Notes under the pieces: model-generated
Seen by the model: the letters and a program-made list of their open reading frames with translations, nothing else
The model's database searches: none
What the model was told of the DNA's origin: nothing
Source: Trichoplax sp. H2
Taxonomy: Eukaryota; Placozoa; Uniplacotomia; Trichoplacea
Length of the DNA: 64,000 nucleotides
Reading direction: 5' to 3'
Assembly (NCBI GenBank): GCA_003344405.1
Contig: NOWV01000146.1
Coordinates: 1 to 64,000, forward strand
Program-made: the position numbers and the translations under genes
In this document: piece after piece, positions 1-13,195 of the stretch
Layout of the letters: each line of letters starts with the position of its first letter
How positions within the stretch are numbered: the first letter of the stretch is position 1

Positions 1-3000
1 CCTGACTGCAAGTGCAGAAACTGTCAATGCACATCAGACTGCAAATCATCCTGTGCAAAGACCTGCGACTGTTCTGGTTAGTTGAAACAAGTTCAATGAA
101 TACTCTACAGTCTACAGTCTACAGTAAACTGTATTGCAGATCTCAGTTGACTGCGTTATTTTCAATGTTTATGTTTAGCTGGCAATTGCAAATGCTGTTG
201 TCATTGCGACTGTAGTAACTGTCAATGTACATCGTGCAGCAAATCAACCAGTGGAAAAACTTGCGACTGTTCAGGTCAGTTAATAAAAGCATATAACGTA
301 AACACCATTTCTTAAACTATATCAGTTAAATAAATGTAATCACATAGTAATAATATCGTCGCTTCCCTATCTCGGTAATAGCGTATTACAGTAATCGAAT
401 TGTTTCTGGTATTTTAATATTTAGACGATAATTGCACATGCTGTTCTCAATGCAACTGCACGAGCTGTAAATGCACATCATGTACTAAGTCGTCGAATGA
501 AAACACTTGCGACTGTTCAGGTAAGTTAAAACAAATTAAATAAATACCATTTCTTATAGATAGGACTTACAATAATAATAATTAATTATAATCGAACCAA
601 TATAATCAGACATTACTCATTTCCTCACTTCCCTCCCTACCTTTTAGTAGTATTACATACTGTACGTACATATGCTATTTATATAGTGTATTGATTTATT
701 TGTTTGTGACTTTTACATTTAGCTTGCGATTGCAAAAACTGCTCTGATTGCAACTGTACTAGCTGTAAATGCACATCATGCAGCAAATCGTCGAGTGGAA
801 ACACTTGCGACTGCTCAGGTCAGTTAATAAAGAGTCAAATAAATAATATGCGCTACCTTAAGAGATATAATTTATATATTTATTATATTGAGAATATATC
901 ACAAGATATTACTCGTATTATTACTTTCCTATGCTTGTAGTAGCGTGTTAATTTTATCGTTTCTGGCCATTACATTTAGCTTGCAATTGCAAGAGCTGCT
1001 CGGATTGCAACTGTACTAGCTGTAAATGCACATCATGCAGCAAATCGTCCAGTGGAAATACTTGCGACTGCTCAGGTCAGTTAATAAAAGAGTCAAATAA
1101 ATAATATGCGCTACCTTAAAGAGATGTAATTTATTTATTATATCCAAAATATATCACAAGATATTACTTGTATTGTCACTTTCCTATGCTTGTAGTATCG
1201 TGTTAATTTTATCGTTTCTGGCCTTTACATTTAGCTTGCAATTGCAAATGCTGCTCTGATTGTAACTGTACTAGCTGTAAATGCACATCATGCAGCAAAT
1301 CGTCCAGTGGGAACACTTGCGACTGTTCAGGTCAGTTAATAAAGAGTCAAATAAATAATATGCCCAACTTTAAAGGGATGTAATTTATTTATTATATCGA
1401 AAATACATCACAAGATATCACTCGTATTGTCACTTTCCTATCCCTATAGTAGCGTATTAATTTTATCGTTTCTGGCTTTGCATTTAGCTGGCAATTGCAA
1501 ATGTTGCTCTGATTGTAAATGCACTAGCTGTAAATGCACATCATGCAGCAAATCGTCCAGTGGAAACACTTGCGACTGTTCAGGTCAGTTAATAAGAATT
1601 AAATAAATAATTTGCCCAATTTTAAGGATATAATTTATTCATTATATCTAAAATATATCACAAGACTTTACTCGTATCGTCACATTCCTATCCCTGTGGT
1701 AGCGTATTAATTTTATCGTTTCTGGCTTTCACATTTAGCTTGCAATTGCAAATGTTGCTCTGATTGTAACTGCACTAGCTGTAAATGCACATCATGCAGC
1801 AAATCGTCGAGTACAAACGCTTGCGACTGCTCAGGTCAGTTAATAAAGAGTCAAATAAATAATATGCCCAATTTTAAAGAGATATAATTTATTTATTATA
1901 TCTAAAATATATCACAAGACATTACTCGTATAGTCACATTCCTATCTCTGTGGTAGCATATTAATTTTATCGTTTCTGACTTTTACATTTAGCTTGCAAT
2001 TGCAAATGTTGCTCTGATTGTAACTGCACTAGCTGTAAATGCACATCATGCAGCAAATCGTTGAGTACAAACACTTGCGACTGTTTAGGTCAGTTAATAA
2101 AGAGTCAAATAAAATAATATGCCCTACATTAAAAAGATGTTATTTATTATATCTAAAATATATCACCGGATATAACTCGTATCGTCGCATTCCTACCTAG
2201 TTAGTAGCATATTAATTTTATCGTTTCTGACTTTTACATTTAGCTTGCGATTGCAAATGTTGCTCTGATTGTAACTGTACTAGCTGTAAATGCACATCAT
2301 GCAGCAAATCGTCGAATGGAAACACTTGCGACTGTTCAGGTCAGTTAACTTCAATAAAGAATCAAATAAATAATAAATATTATGCACTACCTTAAAGAGA
2401 TGTAATTTATTTATTATATCTATAATGTATCACAAGACATTACTCGTATCGTCGCATTCCTACCAAGTTAGTAGCGTATTAATTTTATCGTTTCTGGCCT
2501 TTACATTTAGCTGGCAATTGCAAATGCTGCTATTATTGCAACTGTACTAGCTGTAAATGCACATCATGCAGCAAATCGTCCAGTGAAAAAACTTGCGACT
2601 GTACAGGTCAGTTAATAAAGAATCAAATAAATAATAAATATTATGCACTACCTTAAAGAGATATAATTTATTTATTATATCTATAATATATCACAAGATA
2701 TTACTCAAATCATCACATTCCTATCCCTGTAGTAGCGTATTAATTTTATTGTTTCTGGCTTTTATACTTAGCTTGCAATTGCAAGAGCTGTTCTGATTGT
2801 AACTGTACGAGCTGTAAATGCACATCATGCAGTAAATCGTCAAGTGGAAACACTTGCGACTGTTCAGGTCAGTTAATAAAAATTCAAATAAATAATATAC
2901 ACTACCTTAAAGAGATACACGTATTATTTATTTACTGTATCTAAAATACGTCACCAGATATTACTCGTATCGTCACTTTCCTATCCTCTGGTAACGTATT

Positions 3001-6000
3001 AATTCTATCGTTTCTGGCTTTTACATTTAGCTTGCAATTGCAAATGCTGTTCTGATTGTAACTGTACTAGCTGTAAATGCACATCATGTAGCAAATCGTC
3101 GGATGGAAACACTTGCGACTGTTCAGGTCAGTTATTAAAGAATCAAATAAATATATGTACTACCTTAAAAAGATGTAATTTATTTATTATATCTATAATA
3201 TATCACCGGATATTACTCATATCATCGCATTCCTACCTAGTTAGTAGCGTGTTAATTTTATCTTTTCTGGCTTTTACATTTAGCTGGCAATTGCAAATGC
3301 TGTTCTAATTGTAACTGTACGAGCTGTAAATGCACATCGTGCAGAAAATCGTCGAGTGGAAAAACTTGCGACTGTTCAGGTCAGTTAATAAAGAGTCAAA
3401 TAAATAATAAATAATATGCACTACCTTAAAGAAATATAATTTATTTATAATATATCACAAGATATTACTCAAATCATCACTTTCCTATCCCTGTAGTAGC
3501 GTATTAATTTTATCGTTTCTGGCTTTTACATTTAGCTTGCAATTGCAAATGCTGTTCTGATTGTAACTGTACTAGCTGTAAATGCACATCTTGCAGCAAA
3601 TCGTCCAGTGGAAAAACTTGCGACTGTTCAGGTCAGTTAATAAAGAATCTAGTAAATATATATATTACCTTAAAAAGATGTAATTTATTTATTATATCTA
3701 TAATATATCACCGGATATTACTCGTTTCGTCGCATTCCTACCTAGTTAGTAGCGTATTAATTTTATCGTTTCTGGCTTTTGCATTTAGTTGGCAATTGCA
3801 AATGCTGTTCTGATTGCAACTGTACTAGTTGTAAATGCATATCATGCAGCAAATCGTCCAGTGGAAGCACTTGCGACTGTTCGGGTCAGTTAATAAAGAA
3901 TTAAATAAATATATGTACTACCATAAAAAGATGTAATTTATTTACTATATCTAAAATATATCACAAGACATTACTCGTATCGTCGTATTCCTACCTAGTT
4001 AGTAGCGTATTAATTTTATCGTTTCTGGCTGTTACATTTAGCTTGCAATTGCAAATGCTGCTCTGATTGTAACTGTACTAGCTGTAAATGCACATCATGC
4101 AGCAAATCGTCGAGTACAAACACTTGCGACTGTTCAGGTCAGTTAATAAAGAGTCAAATAAATAATATGCCCAATTTTAAGGAGACATAATTTATTTATT
4201 ATATCTAAAATATATCACAAGACATTACTCGTATCGTCGCATTGCTATCCCTGTAGCAGCGTATTAATTTTATCGTTTTTGGCCTTTACATTTAGCTTGC
4301 AATTGCAAAAGCTGTTCTGATTGTAACTGTATGAGCTGTAAATGCACATCATGCAGCAAATCGTCGAGTGGAAAAACTTGCGACTGTTCAGGTCAGTTAA
4401 TAAAGAGTCGAATAAATAATAAATAATATACACTACCTTAAAGAGATGTAATTTATTTATTATATCTATAATATATCACAAGATATTACTCGTATCGTCG
4501 CATTCCTACCTGGTTAGTAGCATGTTAATTTTATCGTTTCTGACTTTTACATTTAGCTGGCAATTGCAAATGCTGTTATTATTGCAACTGTACTAGCTGT
4601 AAATGCACATCATGCAGCAAATCGTCCAGTGGAAACACTTGCGACTGTTCAGGTCAGTTAACTTTAATAAAGAATCAAATAAATAATAAATATTATGCAC
4701 TACCTTAAAGAGATGTAATTTATTTATTATATCTATAATATATCACAAGACATTATTCGTATCGTCGCATTCCTACCAAGTTAGTAGCGTATTAATTTTA
4801 TCGTTTCTGGCTTTTACATTTAGCTGGCAATTGCAAATGCTGCTATTATTGCAACTGTACTAGCTGTAAATGCACATCATGCAGCAAATCGTCGAGTGGA
4901 AAAACTTGCGACTGTTCAGGTCAGTTAATATTAAAGAGTCAAATAAATAATAAATAATAAGCACTACCTTAAAGAAATGTAATTTATTTATTATATCTAT
5001 AACATATCACAAGACATTACTCAAATCATTACATTCCTATCCCTGTAGTAGCGTATTAATTTTATCGTTTCTGGCTTTTACATTTAGCTTGCAATTGCAA
5101 AAGCTGTACGAGCTGTAAATGCACATCATGCAGCAAATCGTCGAGTGGAAAAACTTGCGACTGTTCAGGTCAGTTAATAAAGAGTCAAATAAATAATAAA
5201 TAATATACACTACCTTAAAGAGATGTAATTTATTTATTATATCTAAAATATATCACCGGATATTACACGTATCGTCACATTCCTACCTAGTTAGTAGCGT
5301 ATTAATTTTATCGTTTTTGGCTTTTACATTTAGCTGGCAATTGCAAATGCTGTTATTATTGCAACTGTACTAGCTGTAAATGCACATCATGCAGCAAATC
5401 GTCGAGTGGAAACACTTGCGACTGTTCAGGTCAGTTAATAAAGAGTCGAATAAATAATAAATAATATGCACTACCTTAGAAAGATGTAATTTATTTATTA
5501 TATCTAAAATATTTCACCGGATATAACTCGTATCGTCGCATTCCTACCTAGTTAGTAGCGTATTAATTTTATCGTTTCTGGCTTTTACATTTAGCTTGCA
5601 ATTACAAATGCTGTTCTGATTGTAACTGTACTAGCTGTAAATGCACATCATGCAGCAAATCGTCCAGTGGAAAAACTTGCGACTGTTCAGGTCAGTTAAT
5701 AAAGAATCAAATAAATAATAAATAATATGCACCACCTTAAAGAGATGTAATTTATTTACTATATCTATAATATATCACCAGATATTACTCGTATCGTCAC
5801 TTTCCTAACCCTGTAGTAGCGTGTTAATTTTATCGTTTCTGACTTTTACATTTAGCTGGCAATTGCAAATGCTGTTACTATTGCAACTGTACTAGCTGTA
5901 AATGCACATCATGCAGCAAATCGTCGAGTGGAAACACTTGCAACTGTTCAGGTCAGTTAATAAAGAGGGCAGTTAATAAAGAGTCAAATAAATAATAAAT

Positions 6001-7369
6001 ATTATGCACTACCTTAAAGAGATATAATTTATTATATCTATAATATATCACCGGATATTACTCGTATCGTCGCATTCTTACCTAGTTAGTAGCGTATTAA
6101 TTTTATCGTTTCTGGCTTTTACATTTAGCTTGCAATTGCAAGAGCTGTTCTGATTGTAACTGTACTAGCTGTAAATGCACATCATGCAGCAAATCGTCCA
6201 GTGGAAACACTTGCGACTGTTCAGGTCAGCTAATAAAGATTCAAATAAATAATATGTAATACCTTAAAGAAATATAATTTATTTATCATATCTATAATAT
6301 ATCACCAGATATTACTCGTATCGCCACTTTCCTAACCCTGTAGTAGCGTGCTAATTTTATCATTTCTGGCTTTTTATATTTAGCTTGCAATTGCAAAAGC
6401 TGTTCTGATTGTAACTGTACGAGCTGTAAATGCACATCATGCAACAAATCTGCAAGTGGAAAAACTTACGACTTTTCAGGTCAGTTAAAACAAGTTAAAA
6501 TAACACTATTCCTTAAAGATATAATTTATACTCGAATAAACGTAATCAGACACTACTAGTATCGTTAATCTGCAATTCCTGTCGCAGTGTATTAATGTAA
6601 TTGTTTCTGGCTTTTACAATAGCTTGCAATTGCAAATGCTGTTCCGACCGCAATTGTACTAGCTGTAAATGTAAATGTACATCATGCAGCAAATCACCAA
6701 GTAAAAAAACTTGCGACTGTTCAGGTCAGTTAAAAACGAGTTAAATGAATATATATGTCTTAAAGATATTTATTTATCTTCATTTTATTATCATTGAATA
6801 AAATGGGATCAGACATTATTCGGACCTTCGCTTTCCTAATTCTGTATTAGCATATTGATATCTCTGTTTCTGTCTTTACATTTAGCAGCCAATTGCAAAT
6901 GCTGTTCTGATTGCGACTGCACTAGCTGCAAATGTGCATTATGCTGTAAAGCACTGAGTGGAAAGACTTACAGCTATTCAGGTCAGTTAGAGATACATTT
7001 TATAATAGCCGGATAAATATAATTGGACATTGCTTGTATTGTCGTTTTTCTTATACTTGTAGTAATATATCAAAGTTCATTGTTTCTGATTTTTACTTTT
7101 AGCTGGCAACTCTAAGTGCTGTTGTGAATGTGGCTGTACTAGCTGCGAATGCACGTCATGCAGTAAATCTGCTAGTGGAAATACTTGCGACTGTTCAGGT
7201 TAGTAAAGTGAATACAATATCTTAAAGTAATCAGATATTAATCGGTTATTACGTTTCTATTCATGTAGTAGTGTATTAATTTCACTGTATCTGCCTAATA
7301 TATTTAGCTACGAATTGCAAATGCTTTCCTGATTGCGATTGCAATATCTGCAAATGTACTATTATGTAA
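1..7369 (+). CDS. Metallothionein-like Cys-repeat protein, 3' part (30 exons visible)
   Basis: The gene enters the window already open in frame at base 1. Thirty exons splice to 2817 nt (938 aa plus a TAA stop at 7367-7369). Twenty-six internal exons are 96 nt and phase 1-1, so each adds exactly 32 residues. A typical unit has 10-11 Cys, almost all in C-x-C or C-x-x-C spacing, followed by a Ser/Gly-rich spacer (KSSSG) and a closing TCDCS. Acceptors are mostly TTTACATTTAG and donors G|GTCAGT, so the borders are clear. This Cys spacing, with Lys and Ser and almost no aromatics or bulky hydrophobics, is that of metallothioneins, so cytosolic Zn/Cd/Cu binding is the likely role (inference). A structural Cys-rich protein, such as a keratin-associated-like one, is the alternative. 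The start codon and any signal peptide lie upstream of the window. Confidence 0.85.
179..7369 (+). repeat. Tandem array of exon-intron units (Cys-repeat gene)
   Basis: Exons: 1-76, 179-274, 425-520, 723-818, 980-1075, 1235-1330, 1488-1583, 1739-1834, 1993-2088, 2244-2339, 2511-2606, 2772-2867, 3031-3126, 3284-3379, 3536-3631, 3789-3884, 4042-4137, 4296-4391, 4557-4652, 4824-4919, 5088-5168, 5334-5429, 5595-5690, 5856-5951, 6129-6224, 6384-6479, 6623-6724, 6886-6981, 7103-7198, 7308-7369. From about 723 to 6380 the introns are also near copies of each other (shared TATCACAAGA, GTATTAATTTTATCGTTTCT), giving a genomic unit of about 255-275 bp. Three unit flavours begin Ala-Cys, Ala-Gly or, once at 3789, Val-Gly. 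Exon 5088-5168 lacks 15 nt (five residues) and exon 6623-6724 gains 6 nt, both in frame. A short intron duplication follows 5951. Confidence 0.9.
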
Positions 7370-7440
7370 CAAATCATCTAATGAATAGAGTCGCGGTTGT
7401 CCAGGTTAGTTAAAACAAATTTAAATTAATTCTGTATTAT

Positions 7441-7446
7441 AATAAA
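7441..7446 (+). promoter_or_regulatory. Poly(A) signal of the Cys-repeat gene
   Basis: AATAAA lies 71 bases after the TAA stop of the last exon. It supports 7308-7369 as the true terminal exon rather than a gap in the array. Confidence 0.6.
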
Positions 7447-7449
7447 ACA

Positions 7450-9161
7450 AATGTGCTTAGCATTATCTAATCACAACTTGTGGAATTCACGCTTTAACTC
7501 TATTCTCTATCAATCATCACAGGAAATGCAGCCAGCTATAATTATAAGAAATAGGAGTGTGTCAACCACAGTCGTTCAAAAGGATGCAGGAAGTTAATTT
7601 GCCATAGCTTTTACAATGAAACCTTCATCTTTTACATGGGTACCTACTATCAATTGTTTACCGCTTATCGATAATAATTACATTCTAAAATATCTTGTTT
7701 AAGCGTTATAACCATAACAATAGACAGTTCGACTATTCGGACACATACTCAAATTATAATTACTGCACCAATGCGCTATGCTAAGAAAATCAATAAAACT
7801 ATTATTTTGAATCTATCTTGTGGAAGTCTTACTAAAAAAGTACAATACTAATTTTATCTATCACTACTAGCGATAACTAAAATTTCTATCGCATTTTAAT
7901 CATAACTACGCGGATGAATAATGTTTGCACCTTGATGAGCTACTAAGAAGTTGGTGCATGTATCTGCTGAGTAATTTAATAAATAAATCATATTTGACTT
8001 AATTACCAACCGAGATTTAATATTGGTGTACGAGGATATTTCACTTAAAGTAAAAGGAGCATAGAGCTGTTCGTATGATCTAAAATACATATAGTTAATT
8101 AATTATATCAAAGACGTTTAAGAGTAAAAGTGCAAGGCAACGATTAACATCCAAAAAGGGTACAGTAATTAGCAGCTACAGTACATTAAACAGTACCGTG
8201 CAGTTTAAATTGAGCCTGTTAGGTGTCTAAAGTAAAAATAATGCTGTAGTTTCTAAATCTTCACAGTTCCAATAATTAGCAATTTGAAACACATTCTATC
8301 TAGGTAGTGCCGTATAAGACTCATTAAACTAAAAGAATTTGATAGTGATTTCGTACATCTACGAAAACATCAGCAAAGCTAGAATCGACACTAATACTTA
8401 TAGGAGAAAATTATAATTAGGTACCGGGTCAAAAGGAATAATCATCGCAGCTAAATTATACACATAAACATGGTACAGTGCAAAATAGATTTGCAATAGA
8501 AGTGGCCTTTTCGAAATGTTTATTCATTAAGTTGCCATTGTAATTTAATGCAATAATGCGGTATTTTGCACGTACAGAATAAATGTATCACTGTTTCACG
8601 TTATAGCTTACTAATTTGCATATCTTTCTACTAATTGTATTTGTCGTAATTAAGATTGCTACACTTACAATTGATCTTCTAAAATTAAATTTCATACCTC
8701 AGCCTCCTTGATTACTCTAGATTAAAATAAGGCTATACAAACACTGTGAAAGTATCTTTTGACTATAGTCATTTTTTACATCGCTTATCGGGATTGCAAT
8801 ATGCTGTAGTACGATACTCGTTGAAATCCGTACTTTATGGTATAGCCTAGATGAATCAGAAAAATTAATCGAAACTTCTTACCAGAAGCCAAAATTAAAT
8901 ATGTGAAACTAACTAGAGATAAAATAATAGACGATAACTTTCTTACTAAATGTATGAGCGATGACATCATTAAAAAGTAATGCGTGAAAAGTTAAAACAT
9001 CTATAGCTTATGACTACTAGAAATTTATGGACCAATTACTGAACTTCTATCCATTTAAATCATAGTAAACCTGAATAAGTCTAATATTTCAATCTAGTAT
9101 AAATACCGATTTTATGCCCTTAATTAAAATAGTATGGCAATTTATCCTGTTTGCCAACAAC
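7450..9161. other. Gene-free stretch
   Basis: I see no exon with sound splice sites or a protein I can recognise here. The open frames at 7896-8090 and 8785-8970 (minus) are low-complexity and look like chance. Confidence 0.5.
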
Positions 9162-9991
9162 TTATCCAATTACAGTTCCGCCGAACCACCAATTTGTAGT
9201 AGCTGTTGAGCTATTAGTACACCTAAATCTAGGATTTTCAGTTTGATATCGACCGAATGCCTCCTCATTAGCTATAGTGTCAGGAATTCTCAACCGTGAG
9301 CAAGCCTGTGTTACTCGTGAAACATCAATAAATGTATGAAACTTATTGTTACCATAATAAATAGGAATACTACATTGCCGACATGAAAAACCTTGAATAT
9401 TAAAGAAATCGACGGTAGCACAAGTGTAGCCAGAAGATGTGCCAAACATATTGTATCGGCAAAGTGCAACCCTCAGATAGTCACGATGATCCGTTAAACC
9501 TTTATCTACTTCGGCATTAAAATTACACGTAGCACGTAGATAATTGGTGCCAGGATTATTCTTGATGGATAGCATTCTGGATTTGGAAAGTCGGAAATCA
9601 GACCAGTTAACTCCACAATCTTCAGATTCTGCATCGTATGCAAAGTTTTTTCGATAATTGGACGTTTTTGCTTTAGCTAAGGAAAGAGACTCAATTAGCG
9701 TCCAAGCAAAACCTGAATCTGATTCAAAATCACAGTATGTTGCAAAAGGTTTATTTGTGCTATCAAATAGGACATAGTATCCATTTCGTTGAGCTGCTAA
9801 TTCCCTTGCATGTAGACATGATTTAGGTTTGATCGGCTGATAGAATTGAAAATTGATAAAATGTTAATTTATAAAATTTGTAACAAATGTCATATTTGAC
9901 AAAAGAAAAAATGAATTTTTAAACTTACTGTCAGTATTACTGACTGTACCAGACCGAATAAAATGAAAACCGGTAGCTGAATCGATTTCAT
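9162..9991 (-). CDS. Secreted fibrinogen-like (YCDF-type) protein, copy A
   Basis: Two exons: 9929-9991 (21-residue signal peptide, MKSIQLPVFILFGLVQ..., donor GTAAGT) and 9836-9162 (224 codons, acceptor TATCAG), joined at phase 0; 245 aa. The mature part starts with a Cys and has GYYVLF...KPFATYCDFES...AWTLIESLS near residues 33-75. This is the opening of the fibrinogen-related fold (tyrosine, CD, tryptophan motif). It ends in AFGRY...NPRFRC...TTNWWFGGTVIG. Proteins with this YCDF start and a WFGG end are a multi-copy secreted family in basal animals (from memory of the family, function unknown). Lectin or extracellular-matrix roles are inference. Copy B at 12369 has the same two-exon structure and an exon 2 of identical length (675 nt). 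Confidence 0.8.
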
Positions 9992-12368
9992 CGTAAAGAC
10001 TATTGTAAATCAGTTCGTGATCAATTTCAATTTGGTAATTTAGTCTATTATAATCTCGGTCCAAATTTAAAGACAATATTAAGCAATTATTTGTAGTTGC
10101 TAGAACTATTTCATCGAGGCTATTTAGAATTCTTTATTTAATTACTACCTATCAAATATCATAGCGGGTATCAAATTGGCTCCTCCCTTACCACATTTTG
10201 TTGCTTGGGTAAAATCTTATACTGTGCTAGTAGTACATTGTTCGTTTAAACTACTCAAATGAGATCAATAGCTATTAAATTATTTATTCACCAGCATGAT
10301 CGAGATAGATAGATAGATGCTGAATGATGTTTTGGCCGCTACTTACGTCTTGTAATAAAATAAAAGATTCATTAGCTCTTAATTGAAATGTTTCAATTTA
10401 TTGAAGCTATACACAGCATGTACAGCAGATAAGCGTTACTTTTAAGATCTGAATTCAGTATGATTTCTTAGCTTGTACTACTTGCAATTCAGTAATGATG
10501 AGGTTTAATCTCGATGAATACGGAAGTTTAGCCCGGTTTGCAGTAGACAAAGTGGTTAAAGTATCTGTTAATTATCAGTTGTTATTGGATTAAATAATAA
10601 AATAGTTACTGGATACGATATCAGCAGGGGATAGTATGACTAGTCTCCTAATAATTTCACATGGCTACATTTAAAAACAGTGAGTATTGCGCTAGTATAC
10701 ATCCTTACTTAGTACCTGGCATAGCTTTCTATTTATAGAATAGATAAATACCGTATATTCCAGAATATTGAACTCAGTCGTGTTGTTAAATGCCAAAATT
10801 TGTATTTAATTATTCATTAAACTATCACAATTTTAAAAGTTATGATGTAATGCTTATTATACTCGTATTATTGCAAATTATGAATCAACAATATATCCGA
10901 GTGCCTGTACCATATTTACTAGACTGAATATGGTACGAAGTGTGATAATATTGCTAATGGCAAGTTATGTCTTTGATACGTAATAAATTTCTCTTGAAAA
11001 AATAAACTTTATGTAAGCATACGTGATTAATAAACCACCACTGGCATGCAATGGATCTATGACCGATGAATAAATAGATAAATGCTTTGATGACTAATTC
11101 GGTGGAGAATTAAAGTATAGATCAATCCTTAACGAAATAATTATGAAAATTTTATAAAAATATTCTCTTTAACTATATCAATACGCTTAGGAAATCAAGG
11201 TCTTAAGAGAATTCTTGATAACTAATAAACGAACTCACCAGAAACGTTCTTAGTCAGGAAAAAATATAAGGTATTGAGACAGTCTGGGTGCTTTAGCATT
11301 TGTATACTAAGAATTCATTATGGCTTGTAACTTTACTGCAATAAAGCTTTGTTAACGTCCAAGCTAATATATATATAATGCACAGTGACTAAATTGATTT
11401 CTGACCCACGCAGTGCAAACTCTTTTTCTAAATATTCTTTGTTTGGATCTCATTTATTTATCTTGTGAGTATAGAGGTATTTTTCTTAAAATAGCCTTTG
11501 ATATAAGAGGTAATCACTGTGGAAATACGAGATGGATACAAAACTACACAAGATTTCGCTTAATATCCAGCGTATTTTATAACGAAAATCAATATACGAC
11601 TAGGTATGACTATTTTAATACCGAAAAATTTCAATCGATAAAATAAATTACTACCATATCCAAACTTGTCCCTCACTTTACTAAAGAGAATTTTATGATA
11701 CTTTCACACGCTTGAACAGTAAAATCTGGAAAAGTATCACATGCGGTTATAATTAATCTAGCGCAGCTATAGTTTTATTTTTTGCCATAGATCGCTAAAT
11801 AATGATTTAAAAGATTTTCGCGATAAAATTTAAGCATTAATTCAAGACCGACTTATGTCCTACAATACCGGTAGTATTAGTAATTTTTCATTATAAAGCT
11901 AATCTGACTCTTAATATCACCTATGAGTATGCAGCTATTTCCATGATATAGAATGCAAAGAATCTTTCAAATATCAGGTATGCTTGGAAAATATGATGAT
12001 TAAATATCAACGCAAGAAACAATCCTCTGTCATGCTGATAAAGAAAACAACTTATAGACAATGATGCCATCGACAAATGTTATTGTCTGAAACATTACAG
12101 GATAATGAAGAATATTATATGATCTATTTAGCTTAGCAAGGGTAGTTACCATACTTCTCAGCATGGCTTTCCACCTCCAGTGGTTACTTATTGCCAATTC
12201 AATATTATATAAAGGCTTCTAAGTGATACACGAATTAAAATAGTTCCTAGCTATTTGTAACTAATAGTTAAAATATTGCCTAAACTTTGAGCGCAAGATC
12301 ATAACTATTAAGTACTGTATTTGGTATCTATTAAAGCCATTAAAAAGTTTAAATAAAGAGCTGAAAAT
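9992..12368. other. Shared upstream region of divergent pair A/B
   Basis: The 2.4 kb between the two fibrinogen-like start codons would hold both promoters. It contains a short GATA microsatellite at about 10304-10318. I find no convincing exon; the open frame 11413-11646 (plus) is unsupported. Confidence 0.4.
10304..10318. repeat. GATA microsatellite
   Basis: Short run of AGAT/GATA units. Similar short runs occur at about 29711-29724 and 55964-55976. Confidence 0.6.
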
Positions 12369-13195
12369 ATGTCGATTTGGTTCTCTATAGCCATTTTATC
12401 TGTTCTAGTACCATTTGTGCAATTGACGGTAAGCTGAAATTGCTTAAACTCCTTTATACGTTGTTATAGAATCCGCTTAGGTACAATAATGGACTAAATC
12501 TGTTTCCATACCTTTTTTAGCCAATAAGACCTAGATCATGCCTTCAAGCCAAAGAATTAGTAGCTCAGCGCAACGGCTACTACGTACTATTTGATAGCAC
12601 GAATAAACCCTTCATGACTTACTGCGATTTTGAGTCTGATAAAGGTTTTGCTTGGACATTGGTCGAGTCTCTTTCTTTAGTTAAGGCAAAGACATCTAAA
12701 TATCAAAAAAATTTTTACTATGACGAAGAATCTGATGTTTGTACAGTCAATTGGGCTGAATACCGACTTTCAAAATCTAAAATGCTATCAATCTACCAAA
12801 CACCTGGCTCCGATTATGTTCGAGCCACCTGTAATTTTAATGCTGGTATAGATGGAGGTTTAATTGATCATCGTGACTATTTCCGCGTTGCAACTTGCCG
12901 TTATAATATCTTTACCATATCTAATTCTTTTGGTTGTATATCCCTCGATTACTTTAATGTACGAGGCTATTCATGTCGCAAATGTTCGGTTCCAGTTTAT
13001 TACGGTAGGTCAAACTATCACACTTTTATTGATGTCTCGAGAGCGACACAGAGTTGTTCAAGATTGAAAATACCTGAAACTATAAATAATGAAGAAGCTT
13101 TTGGCCGATACCGAACTGTTAATCCAAAATTTAGATGTAGTACAAATTCTACATCAACTACAAATTGGTGGTTTGGAGGAACTGTAATCGCGTAG
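12369..13195 (+). CDS. Secreted fibrinogen-like (YCDF-type) protein, copy B
   Basis: Exon 1, 12369-12428, codes a 20-residue signal peptide (MSIWFSIAILSVLVPFVQLT) and ends at GTAAGC. Exon 2, 12521-13195, follows CTTTTTTAG at phase 0, giving 244 aa. Exon 2 opens PIRPRSCLQAKELVAQ and continues GYYVLFDSTNKPFMTYCDFE, matching copy A almost residue for residue at the fibrinogen-like motif. Shared Cys positions include YCDF, RATCNF, ATCRY, YSCRKC, QSCSR and FRCS; shared ends are NEEAFGRYRT and TTNWWFGGTVIA. Product is expected to be extracellular with several disulfides. An AATAAA lies at 13499. The whole-domain conservation between A and B argues both are functional. Confidence 0.82.

Noticed and set aside
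12-215. 67-codon frame on plus strand
   Set aside because: Out of frame with the Cys-repeat exons; it crosses an intron.
9864-10076. Minus-strand frame of 70 codons
   Set aside because: Overlaps the signal-peptide exon of copy A in another frame and has no support of its own.
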